DNA of 64,000 nucleotides. Origin: Sphingobacterium yanglingense (GTDB lineage: Bacteria > Bacteroidota > Bacteroidia > Sphingobacteriales > Sphingobacteriaceae). Below, one piece after another: positions 1 through 8,117 of this stretch. The translations under genes and the position numbers were made by a program. The stretch spans positions 1 to 64,000 of the forward strand of contig NZ_SNYV01000014.1 in assembly GCF_004363245.1 (NCBI RefSeq), given 5' to 3'. Under the pieces are notes generated by a model. It made no database searches, was not told the origin of the DNA, and saw nothing but the letters and a program-made list of their open reading frames with translations. The stretch's first letter is position 1. Each line of letters starts with the position of its first letter.

Positions 1-384
1 CAGAAGAAACCGTTGTTGGTCGATTTTACAGGCTGGAACTGTGTCAACTGCCGTAAGATGGAAGCTGAAGTATGGAGTAGCCCTAAAATACGGGCCATGC
101 TTAACAATGAGTTTATCCTTGTAGAGCTGTACGTTGATGACAAGGTGTTGGATCTTCCCGAAAGCGAGCACTATGTCTCCAAGCAGACGGGCAAAAAGAT
201 CAATACGGTAAGTAAGCGCAATGCCGATTTTCAGATTACGAAGTTTGAGAGTAACTCACAGCCATTGTACGCACTTTTGGACAACGAGGGTGAGCTATTG
301 GTACCGACAAGTGGTGCGATCTATGATATCGAGAAGTATGGAGCATTCCTACAGTCCGGAATAGATGCATTCAAAGCGAAATAG
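1..384 (+). CDS. C-terminal thioredoxin-like domain of a DsbD-type protein-disulfide reductase (partial)
   Basis: Only the last 127 codons are in the window; the reading frame is open to the left edge, so the true start lies upstream. The segment has a thioredoxin-type fold signature with the redox motif CVNC in the context [11 protein letters not shown], followed by beta strands typical of thioredoxins. In Bacteroidota this arrangement is usual for the periplasmic C-terminal domain of DsbD/thiol:disulfide interchange proteins, which pass electrons from the cytoplasm to periplasmic disulfides. The membrane part cannot be seen, so a stand-alone thioredoxin-family protein is the alternative. 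A terminator-like hairpin follows the stop codon. Confidence 0.75.
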   Translation, partial: QKKPLLVDFTGWNCVNCRKMEAEVWSSPKIRAMLNNEFILVELYVDDKVLDLPESEHYVSKQTGKKINTVSKRNADFQITKFESNSQPLYALLDNEGELLVPTSGAIYDIEKYGAFLQSGIDAFKAK

Positions 385-408
385 TACTTTACTAATTGTT
401 TAATATAT

Positions 409-446
409 AGTCCCTTTTTCATGAAAATGTTAAAGGGATTTTTTTT
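409..446 (+). terminator. Rho-independent terminator after the DsbD-like gene
   Basis: TCCCTTT at 411-417 pairs with AAAGGGA at 432-438, followed by a run of eight T. It lies 25 bases after the stop at 384. Confidence 0.7.
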
Positions 447-552
447 CCTGAAAGTTTTTTGGTGACCTCGAGGTTTTATCGATTAAGGTGATGCGATAAT
501 CAGGAACGTTACTTAGGCAGATCTATTATACTTGTGTCGGGACAAATGAGTA

Positions 553-583
553 TTGTAATTAAAAGCAAATTTCCCTAAGTTTG
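553..583 (+). promoter_or_regulatory. Bacteroidota-type promoter for the DUF1080 lipoprotein
   Basis: The -7 box TAAGTTTG (576-583) matches the phylum consensus TAnnTTTG. A TTG at 553-555 sits 20 bases upstream as a -33 element. The gene starts at 620. Confidence 0.55.
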
Positions 584-619
584 TGTATTATAATCCTTAA
601 ACCTTATAAATAACTCACT

Positions 620-1618
620 ATGATTAAGAAATACGTTGTCTACTCCCTACTTTCTGGGCTTGTCATTACAGGATTTAGTGCTTGTGATGGAGCAGGAAAA
701 AAAGCGGATAAAGAAGAAATTCACAATGCTGCCACACAAACAATTCCTAAAGAAGCAGAAGGGTTGATCGGACGATGGGATATTACGGTAGAAAAAGAAG
801 GAAAGCAAGTGCCATCATGGCTTGAAGTCAAGCTTTCAGGATTCAATGTGTTGGTTGGTGCTTTTGTAGCTGATGCAGGAAGTAGCCGTCCAGTATCTCA
901 CATTAAGTTGGATAAAGGTAAGTTTTCGTTTGAGATACCTCCACAATGGGAGGGAGGAGAAGGAGTCTTCACTATTCAGGGGGAACTGGTAGGTGAAGGG
1001 ATAAAAGGTACTATTACAACGAACAAAGGGAATGTATTTAACTTCTCTGGTGTAAAAGCACCTTACATGGTTCGTCAGGGAGAGGCACAATGGGGAGAAC
1101 CTATTGATTTGTTCAATGGAAAAGACTTGACGGGATGGAAGACTTCGAGTGACGATAACCAATGGGTGGTTAAAGATGGTATCCTTATTAACCAAAAAGC
1201 TGGTGCTAATTTAATAACCGAGCAGAAGTTTGAAGATTTTAAACTGACTGCAGAGTTTAGGTATACGGAAGGTGGTAACTCAGGAATTTATCTGCGTGGA
1301 CGTTATGAGGTTCAGATTGAAGATTCGCCGAAAGATAGACATCCAGGTGCTCTATATTATGGAGGTGTCTACGGATTTTTGGCACCGAGTGAAATGACAA
1401 CAAACGGAGCAAACGAATGGAACACCTATGAGATTACCCTCCGTGGAAGGATGGTGACTATTGTTTCTAACGGCAAGACGATCATAAATAACCAAGAAAT
1501 CCCAGGTATAACAGGAGGCGCTTTAGATAGTAAGGAGGGCGAACCAGGTCCTATTTATTTACAAGGGGATCATACGGGTATTGAGTTTAGAAAAATAAGT
1601 ATCACACCTGCGAAATAA
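620..1618 (+). CDS. DUF1080 (3-keto-disaccharide hydrolase-type) lipoprotein
   Basis: This 332-residue protein begins with a signal peptide and lipobox ending GFSAC (Cys22), so it is probably a lipid-anchored envelope protein. Residues from about 48 to 148 form a beta-rich segment (GRWDITVE onward) that is not part of the usual DUF1080 domain. Residues from about 160 to the end match DUF1080: PIDLFNGKDLTGWK, the GGNSGIYLRGRYEVQIED stretch and a final GIEFRKISI strand. DUF1080 folds as a LamG/concanavalin-like sandwich, and some members hydrolyse 3-keto sugars. Substrate cannot be told from sequence. It is flanked by its own promoter and terminator, so it is probably monocistronic. Confidence 0.85.
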   Translation: MIKKYVVYSLLSGLVITGFSACDGAGKKADKEEIHNAATQTIPKEAEGLIGRWDITVEKEGKQVPSWLEVKLSGFNVLVGAFVADAGSSRPVSHIKLDKGKFSFEIPPQWEGGEGVFTIQGELVGEGIKGTITTNKGNVFNFSGVKAPYMVRQGEAQWGEPIDLFNGKDLTGWKTSSDDNQWVVKDGILINQKAGANLITEQKFEDFKLTAEFRYTEGGNSGIYLRGRYEVQIEDSPKDRHPGALYYGGVYGFLAPSEMTTNGANEWNTYEITLRGRMVTIVSNGKTIINNQEIPGITGGALDSKEGEPGPIYLQGDHTGIEFRKISITPAK

Positions 1619-1635
1619 ACTGTTTAATCGTTCAT

Positions 1636-1680
1636 AATGGTCTGTTAGTCGTATCTTTTATTGCTAACAGACCATTTTTA
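1636..1680 (+). terminator. Terminator after the DUF1080 gene
   Basis: A perfect 13-base inverted repeat, AATGGTCTGTTAG (1636-1648) with CTAACAGACCATT (1664-1676), followed by TTTTA. It ends about 10 bases before the start of the next gene, so the M28 gene has almost no separate upstream region. Confidence 0.8.
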
Positions 1681-1690
1681 TTGTATTGCT

Positions 1691-3082
1691 ATGCTAAATG
1701 TAAAACTCGGACGGGGAATTGTGTTTCTATTTTTGTTCGCAAGTGTCCCCGCTTTTGCTACGAGCGATTCTTTGATGATAGCCAAGATTTACGAACATTC
1801 GTTCTATAGAGGCGAGGCTTACGAAAACCTTAGGTATCTGACCAAAAAAATTGGACATCGGATTGCAGGGTCCGAACGAGTTGCACAGGCTGTTGATTGG
1901 TCTAAAGGGCTAATGGAGCAGTTGGCATTTGATAAAGTCTATTTGCAGGATGTAAGGGTGCCTTACTGGGATCGGGGATCTTCGGAGGAAGCCTATATCT
2001 TAGGGGATGCGCAAAGATTGAAGGTATTGGCTTTAGGTGGTTCAGTCGCTACCCCTGAGGAGGGTATAACAGCTGAGGTGATCGAAGTGGAGTTGCTTTC
2101 GGATTTACGTAAATATGGTGAAAATGTGCAAGGAAAGATAGTCTTTGTAAATAAGCCATGGGACGAGTCCCTTGTCGAGACTGGGATCGCTTATGGGTTG
2201 AATAGTGCACAACGGAGCCGTGGCCCAGCGGAGGCTGCTAAACTAGGGGCGGTGGCTTATTTGTTTCGTTCGCTCGGCTCGGGAATAGATGACTATCCGC
2301 ATACCGGTGCGACCCGGTATGTAAAGGGGATTGATAGTATTCCTGCAATGGCTATATCTGCCATCGGTGCGAATAGATTGCATACTGCATTGGAGAAAGA
2401 CCCCAATCTGAAAGTCTTTTTGCGGCAGCATAGTGCCTGGAAAGGAGAAGTGCTTTCGCATAATGTTATCGCAGAATGGAAAGGGACTGACCATCCCGGG
2501 CAGATTATCACTATTGGAGGACATTTAGATTCTTGGGATGTGGGAGAAGGAGCACATGATAATGGTACCGGAACGATGGGGACGTTAGATGCGTTACGTA
2601 CCTTGATGGCACTCGGTTACAAGCCCAAGCATACCATACGTTTGGTTTTCTATATGAACGAGGAAAATGGCGTACATGGTGCTTCACAATACGGTTTGCA
2701 GTCCAAGCAGAAAGGGGAACAGTTGATTGCAGCAATTGAAAGTGATGCTGGAGGGTTTGCACCTCGAGGTTTTGATATTAAAGGTGGGCCTGAAGCGGTA
2801 GCTTGGATTCAGCGCAGTTGGAAGCCGTTATTTGAGGAATCCTATTGGGTGTCCAGATTTTTACCGGGGAGTCCTGGTGTAGACTCTGGGGTATGGGGTA
2901 AGCATTATCCAGGGGCGTTGATGTTTAACTTTAGGCCAGATCCTCACCGTTATTTTGATTTACATCATACGGCCAAGGATGTTTTTGAGGCTGTGGATAA
3001 GCGTGAGCTACAGTCAGGGGTTGCCGCATTAGCATCATTATTATACTTAATAGATACCCATTACGAGGTATTACCAAATTAA
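1691..3082 (+). CDS. M28 family metallopeptidase (carboxypeptidase Q-like)
   Basis: The start is placed at ATG 1691, because the upstream in-frame TTG at 1661 lies inside the terminator and the residues after 1691 form a good signal peptide (MLNVKLGRGIVFLFLFASVPAFA). The 463-residue product has a PA insert domain in its middle (about 120-240) and the zinc-binding motifs of M28: GGHLDSWDVGEGAHDNGTG, MNEENGVHG and ESDAGG. This is the arrangement of plasma glutamate carboxypeptidase / carboxypeptidase Q homologues, exported dizinc aminopeptidases or carboxypeptidases that act on short peptides. It runs towards the Smr gene with an 11-base gap. Confidence 0.88.
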   Translation: MLNVKLGRGIVFLFLFASVPAFATSDSLMIAKIYEHSFYRGEAYENLRYLTKKIGHRIAGSERVAQAVDWSKGLMEQLAFDKVYLQDVRVPYWDRGSSEEAYILGDAQRLKVLALGGSVATPEEGITAEVIEVELLSDLRKYGENVQGKIVFVNKPWDESLVETGIAYGLNSAQRSRGPAEAAKLGAVAYLFRSLGSGIDDYPHTGATRYVKGIDSIPAMAISAIGANRLHTALEKDPNLKVFLRQHSAWKGEVLSHNVIAEWKGTDHPGQIITIGGHLDSWDVGEGAHDNGTGTMGTLDALRTLMALGYKPKHTIRLVFYMNEENGVHGASQYGLQSKQKGEQLIAAIESDAGGFAPRGFDIKGGPEAVAWIQRSWKPLFEESYWVSRFLPGSPGVDSGVWGKHYPGALMFNFRPDPHRYFDLHHTAKDVFEAVDKRELQSGVAALASLLYLIDTHYEVLPN

Positions 3083-3092
3083 GCCGTTTCGG

Positions 3093-3395
3093 TTATAGTC
3101 CGATATGTACAACGACGATATCGGAGTTGCGATAGGAAGGATGGTAGGATGAAATGCTACCACTTTCCTTATAGTAACGAAGCTCCTCATATACGGTCTC
3201 TCTAAGAATACCTTTCCCTTTGCCATGGATAAACTCGATCTGTGTATACTCCCAGTAGATTGCAGCGTCTAGGTTTTCCCGTAGTTTTTCGAGTGAAAGA
3301 CCAAGTAGTTCATCACTGTCATAGTCTGCAAAGTTTGCAATAGAATCGGCATGCAAATCTACGACTTTGGGTGGGCGCGGTAGTGTACGGGACAT
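3093..3395 (-). CDS. Smr domain protein
   Basis: A 100-residue protein that is almost wholly one Smr (small MutS-related) domain. The diagnostic DLHAD motif (KVVDLHADSI) is near residue 13 and the glycine-rich loop FIHGKGKGILR is near residue 55. Smr domains bind nucleic acid and some are endonucleases; the C-terminus of MutS2 carries one. As a stand-alone single-domain protein its role is unknown. It starts 13 bases after the stop of the truncated haemoglobin gene on the same strand, so the two are likely cotranscribed. Confidence 0.85.
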   Translation of the reverse strand: MSRTLPRPPKVVDLHADSIANFADYDSDELLGLSLEKLRENLDAAIYWEYTQIEFIHGKGKGILRETVYEELRYYKESGSISSYHPSYRNSDIVVVHIGL

Positions 3396-3408
3396 GTTGA
3401 CTAAGGGA

Positions 3409-3804
3409 TTAGAAAATGATCGATTTGTCTGGATGATTCTGTATATAATCCAGTTTGCTTTGAAACATTACCGCCATTTTTTGAGCTCTCCACTTGGCCT
3501 CATCGGCTTTTTCACCTGTAAATAAGCTATCGACAGTACCATTGAATAATACCAGCCACTGTGCAAAATGCTGTTTGCCTATGGGGAGGTGGGCATGAGG
3601 AGGGAATGGACGCCCATCATATGTGTACTCACCGAGTAGTAATGTCTGCCAAAATTTATACATTTTGGCAAGGTGCTCAGGCCATCTATCCTGTATGTTC
3701 TGGTTGAAAATAATACCTAGCATTTCATCCTGACGGATATTGCTGTAAAACGTATCTACAAGTAGTTTTACGTCATCCAAGGTTGTGATATCTTTTTTTT
3801 CCAT
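3409..3804 (-). CDS. Group III truncated haemoglobin
   Basis: A 131-residue globin with the features of group III truncated haemoglobins: the FYSNIRQDEMLGIIF start, Trp41 and the KMYKFW helix, and a proximal His at position 79 in IGKQHFAQW. Group III members bind haem, oxygen or nitric oxide in the cytoplasm, but their exact role (NO detoxification, redox chemistry) is not settled. The length is normal for the family. It is the first gene of a probable two-gene unit with the Smr gene. Confidence 0.88.
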   Translation of the reverse strand: MEKKDITTLDDVKLLVDTFYSNIRQDEMLGIIFNQNIQDRWPEHLAKMYKFWQTLLLGEYTYDGRPFPPHAHLPIGKQHFAQWLVLFNGTVDSLFTGEKADEAKWRAQKMAVMFQSKLDYIQNHPDKSIIF

Positions 3805-3949
3805 TGCATATCTATTTTAGCACAGGATAAAGTTCTTCATTTTTTCTGATATTGTCGTCAGATTAGCGTCTGTATTTGCTTAATCGATTGATGGTGTAAA
3901 ATTATTTGTCAAAAAATCAGGCTATTGGATATTATTTTGACTTTTACGT

Positions 3950-3980
3950 TTTGAATATTCAAAACAGGTCGCTATATTTG
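3950..3980 (+). promoter_or_regulatory. Promoter of tRNA-Pro
   Basis: TTTG (3950-3953), a 19-base spacer and TATATTTG (3973-3980) match the Bacteroidota promoter consensus almost perfectly. It ends 25 bases before the tRNA. Confidence 0.75.
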
Positions 3981-4005
3981 CATCACTTTAAAGGTGATAC
4001 CTTTT

Positions 4006-4079
4006 CGGGGTGTAGCGTAGCCCGGTATCGCGCCACATTTGGGATGTGGAGGTCGTAGGTTCGAATCCTGCCACCCCGA
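4006..4079 (+). tRNA. tRNA-Pro (anticodon TGG)
   Basis: The acceptor stem is CGGGGTG (4006-4012) with CACCCCG (4072-4078) and discriminator A. The anticodon stem CCACA/TGTGG encloses the loop TTTGGGA, giving anticodon TGG (4040-4042). The T arm carries GGTTCGAATCC. The 3' CCA is not encoded. Confidence 0.95.
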
Positions 4080-4084
4080 CAGAA

Positions 4085-4113
4085 AAAGCTCTAACAAAAG
4101 TTAGGGCTTTTTT
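4085..4113 (+). terminator. Terminator of tRNA-Pro
   Basis: AGCTCTAAC (4087-4095) pairs, with one G-T wobble, with GTTAGGGCT (4100-4108) around an AAAA loop, followed by a T run. Confidence 0.8.
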
Positions 4114-4137
4114 CGTTTACAGAGGTGCCAGAGCCTA

Positions 4138-4179
4138 GGTTCGATCCGAAGGAGGTTCATGTTCGATCCAGAACCTCCT
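4138..4179. repeat. tRNA T-arm-like words and a 9-base dyad between tRNA-Pro and arginine decarboxylase
   Basis: GGTTCGATCC (4138-4147) and GTTCGATCC (4161-4169) both read like the T arm of a tRNA. The second copy is the loop of a perfect hairpin, AGGAGGTTC (4150-4158) with GAACCTCCT (4171-4179). No complete tRNA can be folded here and there is no T run, so it is not a clear terminator. It may be a decayed tRNA tandem or an RNA structure at the end of the decarboxylase transcript. Confidence 0.4.
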
Positions 4180-4197
4180 CTATTGGGGATTAATTCT

Positions 4198-5577
4198 TTA
4201 TTGGTAACCTAGTATTGCTAGCATATTCTGACTGCTTTGTTTTTCTGAGAAAGTAGAAATAGTAATTTCCTTTACCTCATTTTCATCTATGATAATATGT
4301 TTTGGCGCCGGGATAAGGCAATGATTGATTCCTCCAAAGCCGCTCAATGCCTCTTGGTAGGCTCCGGTGTGAAAAAAAGCTACAAATTGTTCTTCGTTTG
4401 TATCTGGAAGCATAATACTTTCTGCATCCCCATTATTGGGGAAAAAGTCGGCACTGTCACAGGTTATTCCCCCCAATGTATAAGGAATTAAATCACTTTC
4501 TAAATTGTTGACAGGAAGAACAGGGTAATTCTGTTTGATAGCCCAGGTGTCCGGAAGATGCGTGATAAAGGAACCATCAATAATGGCCCAGTCTCGCTCA
4601 TTTCCCTTTTTTCGTTCCAATATTTTAAAAAGGGTTCCCGTTGATTCGGCAACAGTGTATTTGCCAAATTCAGTTATGATATCCGGTTCGTCCACCTCTT
4701 CTAGTGTGCATATATCTTTAATGGTAGATACAATGCGGAATATCAGTTCTGATATATTGGGATTGTGATTCAGGTTATCTTTAAAGGGCATACCACCTCC
4801 AATATCTAATGTGGTTAGGCAAGGGTTTATCTTTTTTAGATAACAATAAAAATGTACAACCTCTGCTAATGTAGTCCAATAGGAGTCCGTATTCTCGATA
4901 CCTTTGTCATTAAAGAAGTGGAGAGTCGTTAGTTTTAAGTTATCTTTCCCATGGATACTCGTCTTGTAATGATATAGAATGTCTTCTGGGAATAGACCAA
5001 ATCTTGATTCTCGGGCATAGCTGGAGATGTAGCTCATATTGAGGCGGATTCCTATGCTGATGTTGGTCAGGCGTTTGCTCTGTTCAATATAGTGTTCCAG
5101 TTCTCCTTTGCTATCTACAATAGGAAGGACGGTACATCGTTTATCGCACATCAGCTTGAATATCCCCGTCAAGTAATCTTCTGTCTTGTACCCATTACAT
5201 ATAATCTGCGTATCAGGAGGTATCTGCCCTGTTTTAGTGAGCGAACTGATGAGTTCGGTGTCACATGCTGATGAGATCTCGATACCGACATCAGATAATA
5301 GAACTGTCTTTAGTACATGATTGAAATGAGAGCTCTTGGTGCAGTAGTAGTACCGATACTTGCCTTTATAGTTGTTCACGTCAAAAGCAAGCTTAAAATA
5401 ATCTTTCATTATTTTAATTTTATGGGTGATTGAAGGAAGGACGGTGAACTTTAAAGGTGTTCCGTGCTTCTTTACCAACTCCAGGAGATTTACATTTCTA
5501 TAAGTAAGGCAAGCATTATCGATCGAAAATTCGTTGGGGAGCCTAATCTCATGAGCGCTAAAAAGATGTTCTTTCAT
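4198..5577 (-). CDS. speA: Arginine decarboxylase, Bacteroidota form (fold III PLP enzyme)
   Basis: A 459-residue alanine-racemase-fold (type III) PLP decarboxylase. Lys81 in YYYCTKSSHF is the likely Schiff-base lysine, LDIGGGMPF is the glycine loop that holds the phosphate, and GGITCDSADFF contributes the catalytic Cys-Asp. The C-terminus (GAYQEALSGFGGINHCLIPAPKH through LAILGYQ) closely resembles the short arginine decarboxylases annotated in Flavobacteria and Sphingobacteria, which make agmatine for polyamine synthesis. A related diaminopimelate or carboxynorspermidine decarboxylase is less likely. No other polyamine gene is adjacent. A -7-like box, TACCTTTG on the minus strand, lies at 5606-5613. 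Confidence 0.75.
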   Translation of the reverse strand: MKEHLFSAHEIRLPNEFSIDNACLTYRNVNLLELVKKHGTPLKFTVLPSITHKIKIMKDYFKLAFDVNNYKGKYRYYYCTKSSHFNHVLKTVLLSDVGIEISSACDTELISSLTKTGQIPPDTQIICNGYKTEDYLTGIFKLMCDKRCTVLPIVDSKGELEHYIEQSKRLTNISIGIRLNMSYISSYARESRFGLFPEDILYHYKTSIHGKDNLKLTTLHFFNDKGIENTDSYWTTLAEVVHFYCYLKKINPCLTTLDIGGGMPFKDNLNHNPNISELIFRIVSTIKDICTLEEVDEPDIITEFGKYTVAESTGTLFKILERKKGNERDWAIIDGSFITHLPDTWAIKQNYPVLPVNNLESDLIPYTLGGITCDSADFFPNNGDAESIMLPDTNEEQFVAFFHTGAYQEALSGFGGINHCLIPAPKHIIIDENEVKEITISTFSEKQSSQNMLAILGYQ

Positions 5578-5674
5578 TCACAAATTGTGTAAAGTTAAAA
5601 TAACGCAAAGGTAAGGTGGAGAAACTGCTTGGTTAAGGTGTAAAATAGGTAATAAGTGGTGTTTTTTATGTTTT

Positions 5675-5706
5675 TTTGCTCAGATAGAAATAATTCCCTA
5701 TGTTTG
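5675..5706 (+). promoter_or_regulatory. Promoter upstream of the RtcB/PrfH operon
   Basis: TTTG (5675-5678), a 20-base spacer and TATGTTTG (5699-5706) fit the Bacteroidota consensus. A second TATGTTTG is at 5852-5859 without a clear -33 box. The first operon gene starts at 5974, so a transcript from the first promoter would have a leader of about 260 bases. Confidence 0.6.
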
Positions 5707-5750
5707 CAGTCAATTCTTGATTTATTAATCTTTTAAAACATCAAGGAATC

Positions 5751-5795
5751 ATGACAGAACAGATCTACATATCGCCCCTTTCGCTTATTGCCTAA
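5751..5795 (+). other. Possible 14-codon leader ORF and hairpin in the leader of the RtcB/PrfH operon
   Basis: ATG at 5751 opens a short frame (MTEQIYISPLSLIA) that stops at 5795. The stop lies inside a small hairpin, TGCCT (5789-5793) with AGGCA (5798-5802), which is followed by a T-rich stretch (5811-5820). The order promoter, short ORF, hairpin, T run resembles an attenuator, but the stem is only five base pairs and translation is unproven. Nothing else is evident in the 393-base gap from 5578 to 5970 except the two -7 boxes. Confidence 0.3.
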
Positions 5796-5973
5796 AAAGG
5801 CAGTCAAACTATTTTTTCTTATAATTTAATAGATGTGCGAGTTGTTTGCACTATGTTTGCCTGCCTCCAAACTTTTATGGGCTTTTTCTGAGCGCTTTTC
5901 TAAAGGGTATATCCTTACTTAGGACGAATAGAAATCAACAATCAAATTCAATAATAAATAAATTGAAAGTGTG

Positions 5974-6705
5974 ATGGACACACAGGAATGGTTGTGCCCT
6001 TTAAAAACGGCACGTCAGAAAAAGCGACTCGTTAAAGCGGACCGCGATAAAAAGCTGATGCGACTGGAAAAGCGACGGTTGGATCTTTGGCAGCAGCGGC
6101 GACTTCTGCCTCCAACACCTTTGAAGCATCCTTATCAGCGGGGATGGAAGCGTTTTTTTGTACTCCGCGAAGATTTGAAGTATGACGCAAAGGCATTGTT
6201 TTACGAGGCATTGCTCGCTAAGATCAATACGGTTGAATATCATTATGATAAAGCTTTTAAGCAAAGAAAACGACGTAGAAAAAGATACCAGTACACTTCT
6301 AGGCTACAATTGCTGCAAGAAATCTCTGCCTACAGTTGGGATAGCAATCACTTAGAGCTCACCGAGGAGGAGAAGGCCTGTTTTAGCTGTGTAGAAACTT
6401 ACCATGTAGAGACAAGGTGCCGGGTTATCAAGTATGTGTTTTCGGAGCCTTGGCGTTATAGATTGAAAATAGCACCACACATGATTACACATGTACGGAC
6501 GCTTGATATCGATATCGAAAGAGAACTAGCTTATATAGAGGATCATATTGCTAATCATAATCTGGGCCCGCGCATCAATACATTGGCGCATGGAGCTGGA
6601 TACAGTTGGAAACGGTGGGCAGGCGAGCGCAGTAAGCATATTAATAAAATTAAAAATATACCTAGATACAGTTCCAAAGAGACTTATCTAGTGTTAGATA
6701 TATAA
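5974..6705 (+). CDS. Uncharacterised basic protein, first gene of the RtcB/PrfH operon
   Basis: I do not recognise this 243-residue protein. The start is placed at ATG 5974; a GTG lies directly before it. The first 50 residues are very rich in Lys and Arg (KKRLVKADRDKKLMRLEKRR), with another basic cluster, KQRKRRRKRYQ, near residue 95. A cysteine pair (CFSC) near residue 138 is followed by RCRVIKY. The C-terminal part has a conserved-looking stretch, HNLGPRINTLAHGAGYSWKRWAGERS. There is no signal peptide or membrane segment, so it is cytoplasmic. The charge suggests RNA or ribosome binding (inference). It ends 7 bases before rtcB, so it very likely belongs to the same repair operon. Confidence 0.8.
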   Translation: MDTQEWLCPLKTARQKKRLVKADRDKKLMRLEKRRLDLWQQRRLLPPTPLKHPYQRGWKRFFVLREDLKYDAKALFYEALLAKINTVEYHYDKAFKQRKRRRKRYQYTSRLQLLQEISAYSWDSNHLELTEEEKACFSCVETYHVETRCRVIKYVFSEPWRYRLKIAPHMITHVRTLDIDIERELAYIEDHIANHNLGPRINTLAHGAGYSWKRWAGERSKHINKIKNIPRYSSKETYLVLDI

Positions 6706-6712
6706 AACCCCT

Positions 6713-8113
6713 ATGGGAAATTTAAGAACAAAAGATTTAAGTAAAATAGGATACCTTAATGATCAGCTCCGAAGCTTGGTAATTAATACGGTGTCCAAAA
6801 ACTTTAAACACTACAATAAGCAACAGCTATTAGAGCTATTGGTCGATATTAAAAATAATCCTGAAGCTTATCTTGCTAATGAGGAAACGAATAAGATCGC
6901 CGAAAAAATAATAGGACGTGTTCAGGGAGCGACTTACACGGTGCATGACCTGTCGGAGAATGCTATACCTGTTAAGATTTATGGAAGTAAGGAAATAGAA
7001 CAGTCTGCTAAAAAGCAGATGGAGTTGGCCAGTCTGCTTCCAATCAGTGTGCAGGGAGCACTGATGCCCGATGCGCATATGGGGTATGGCTTGCCTATTG
7101 GTGGGGTTCTGGCAACACACAATGCGGTGATTCCTTATGCCGTGGGGATGGATATTGGTTGCCGGATGGCACTCTCTATCATTGATGAAAATGAGAACTT
7201 TATAAAACGCTATGCGTATCAGATTAAGCAGGCGTTGAAAGATTATACGCATTTTGGAATGGAGGGAGGATTGGAGATTCGTCAGGAGCATGCGGTTCTG
7301 GATAATCCATTATTTGATGAATTAGCTTTCTTGAAACCTTTGAAGGGAAAGGCAGTAAGGCAGCTCGGAACATCTGGAAAGGGGAATCATTTCGTGGAAT
7401 TTGGCGAGATTGAATTGTTCGCAGGCAATACCTTAGGTTTGCCTGCGAAAAAGTATGTTGCATTATTGACGCATTCTGGAAGTCGGGGGTTAGGAGCAGC
7501 CATCGCAATGCATTACACCAAAATAGCTATGGATCGTTGTAAGTTGCCGCGACATGCGCAGCAACTGGCCTGGCTGGATATGGATACCGAAGCTGGACAG
7601 GAGTACTGGATTAGTATGACGCTGGCAGGAGATTATGCCAAAGCTTGTCATGATCGTATTCACGCCAACCTTTTAAAGGCATTAGGGTTAAAGTCAATTT
7701 GTATGGTGGATAACCATCACAACTTTGCTTGGAAAAATACACTGGAGGATGGTAAGGAAGTCATTCTACATCGTAAGGGGGCAACTCCTGCAGGTGCTGG
7801 AGAGCTTGGTATTATTCCAGGAAGTATGACGACACCGGCTTATCTGGTATCGGGAAAAGGAAGTGCAGATTCGCTGTACTCTGCATCGCATGGTGCCGGA
7901 CGTGCTATGAGTAGAAAAAAGGCGAAAGATAGTATGACCTCGTCGGCCATGAAAAAGCTTCTAGGGCAATCTGGAGTTACTTTAATCGGAGGTACCGTGG
8001 AAGAGAATCCTTTCGCTTATAAAGATATCGATTTGGTGATGGCGGCACAAAAGGAGCTTGTTGATGTACAAGGGAAGTTCTATCCACGTATTGTAAGGAT
8101 GAATAAAGATTAG
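6713..8113 (+). CDS. rtcB: RtcB family RNA ligase
   Basis: This 466-residue protein is the 3'-phosphate/5'-OH RNA ligase RtcB, which joins broken RNA ends using GTP and manganese. Visible motifs are GMDIGCRM (Asp147 and Cys150, metal ligands), GKGNHFVE (His226), LTHSGSRG (His254), VDNHHNFAWK, HRKGATPAGAG and SASHGAGRAMSRKKA, where His393 is the expected guanylylated residue. The C-terminus KFYPRIVRM is also typical. The neighbour prfH starts four bases after its stop, which places this copy in the RtcB2 class that repairs rRNA cut in the decoding centre rather than a general housekeeping ligase. All catalytic residues appear intact. Confidence 0.95.
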   Translation: MGNLRTKDLSKIGYLNDQLRSLVINTVSKNFKHYNKQQLLELLVDIKNNPEAYLANEETNKIAEKIIGRVQGATYTVHDLSENAIPVKIYGSKEIEQSAKKQMELASLLPISVQGALMPDAHMGYGLPIGGVLATHNAVIPYAVGMDIGCRMALSIIDENENFIKRYAYQIKQALKDYTHFGMEGGLEIRQEHAVLDNPLFDELAFLKPLKGKAVRQLGTSGKGNHFVEFGEIELFAGNTLGLPAKKYVALLTHSGSRGLGAAIAMHYTKIAMDRCKLPRHAQQLAWLDMDTEAGQEYWISMTLAGDYAKACHDRIHANLLKALGLKSICMVDNHHNFAWKNTLEDGKEVILHRKGATPAGAGELGIIPGSMTTPAYLVSGKGSADSLYSASHGAGRAMSRKKAKDSMTSSAMKKLLGQSGVTLIGGTVEENPFAYKDIDLVMAAQKELVDVQGKFYPRIVRMNKD

Positions 8114-8117
8114 CGTG

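Noticed and set aside
6836..7291. 151-codon frame antisense to rtcB
   Set aside because: Lies against conserved RtcB motifs; no independent support.
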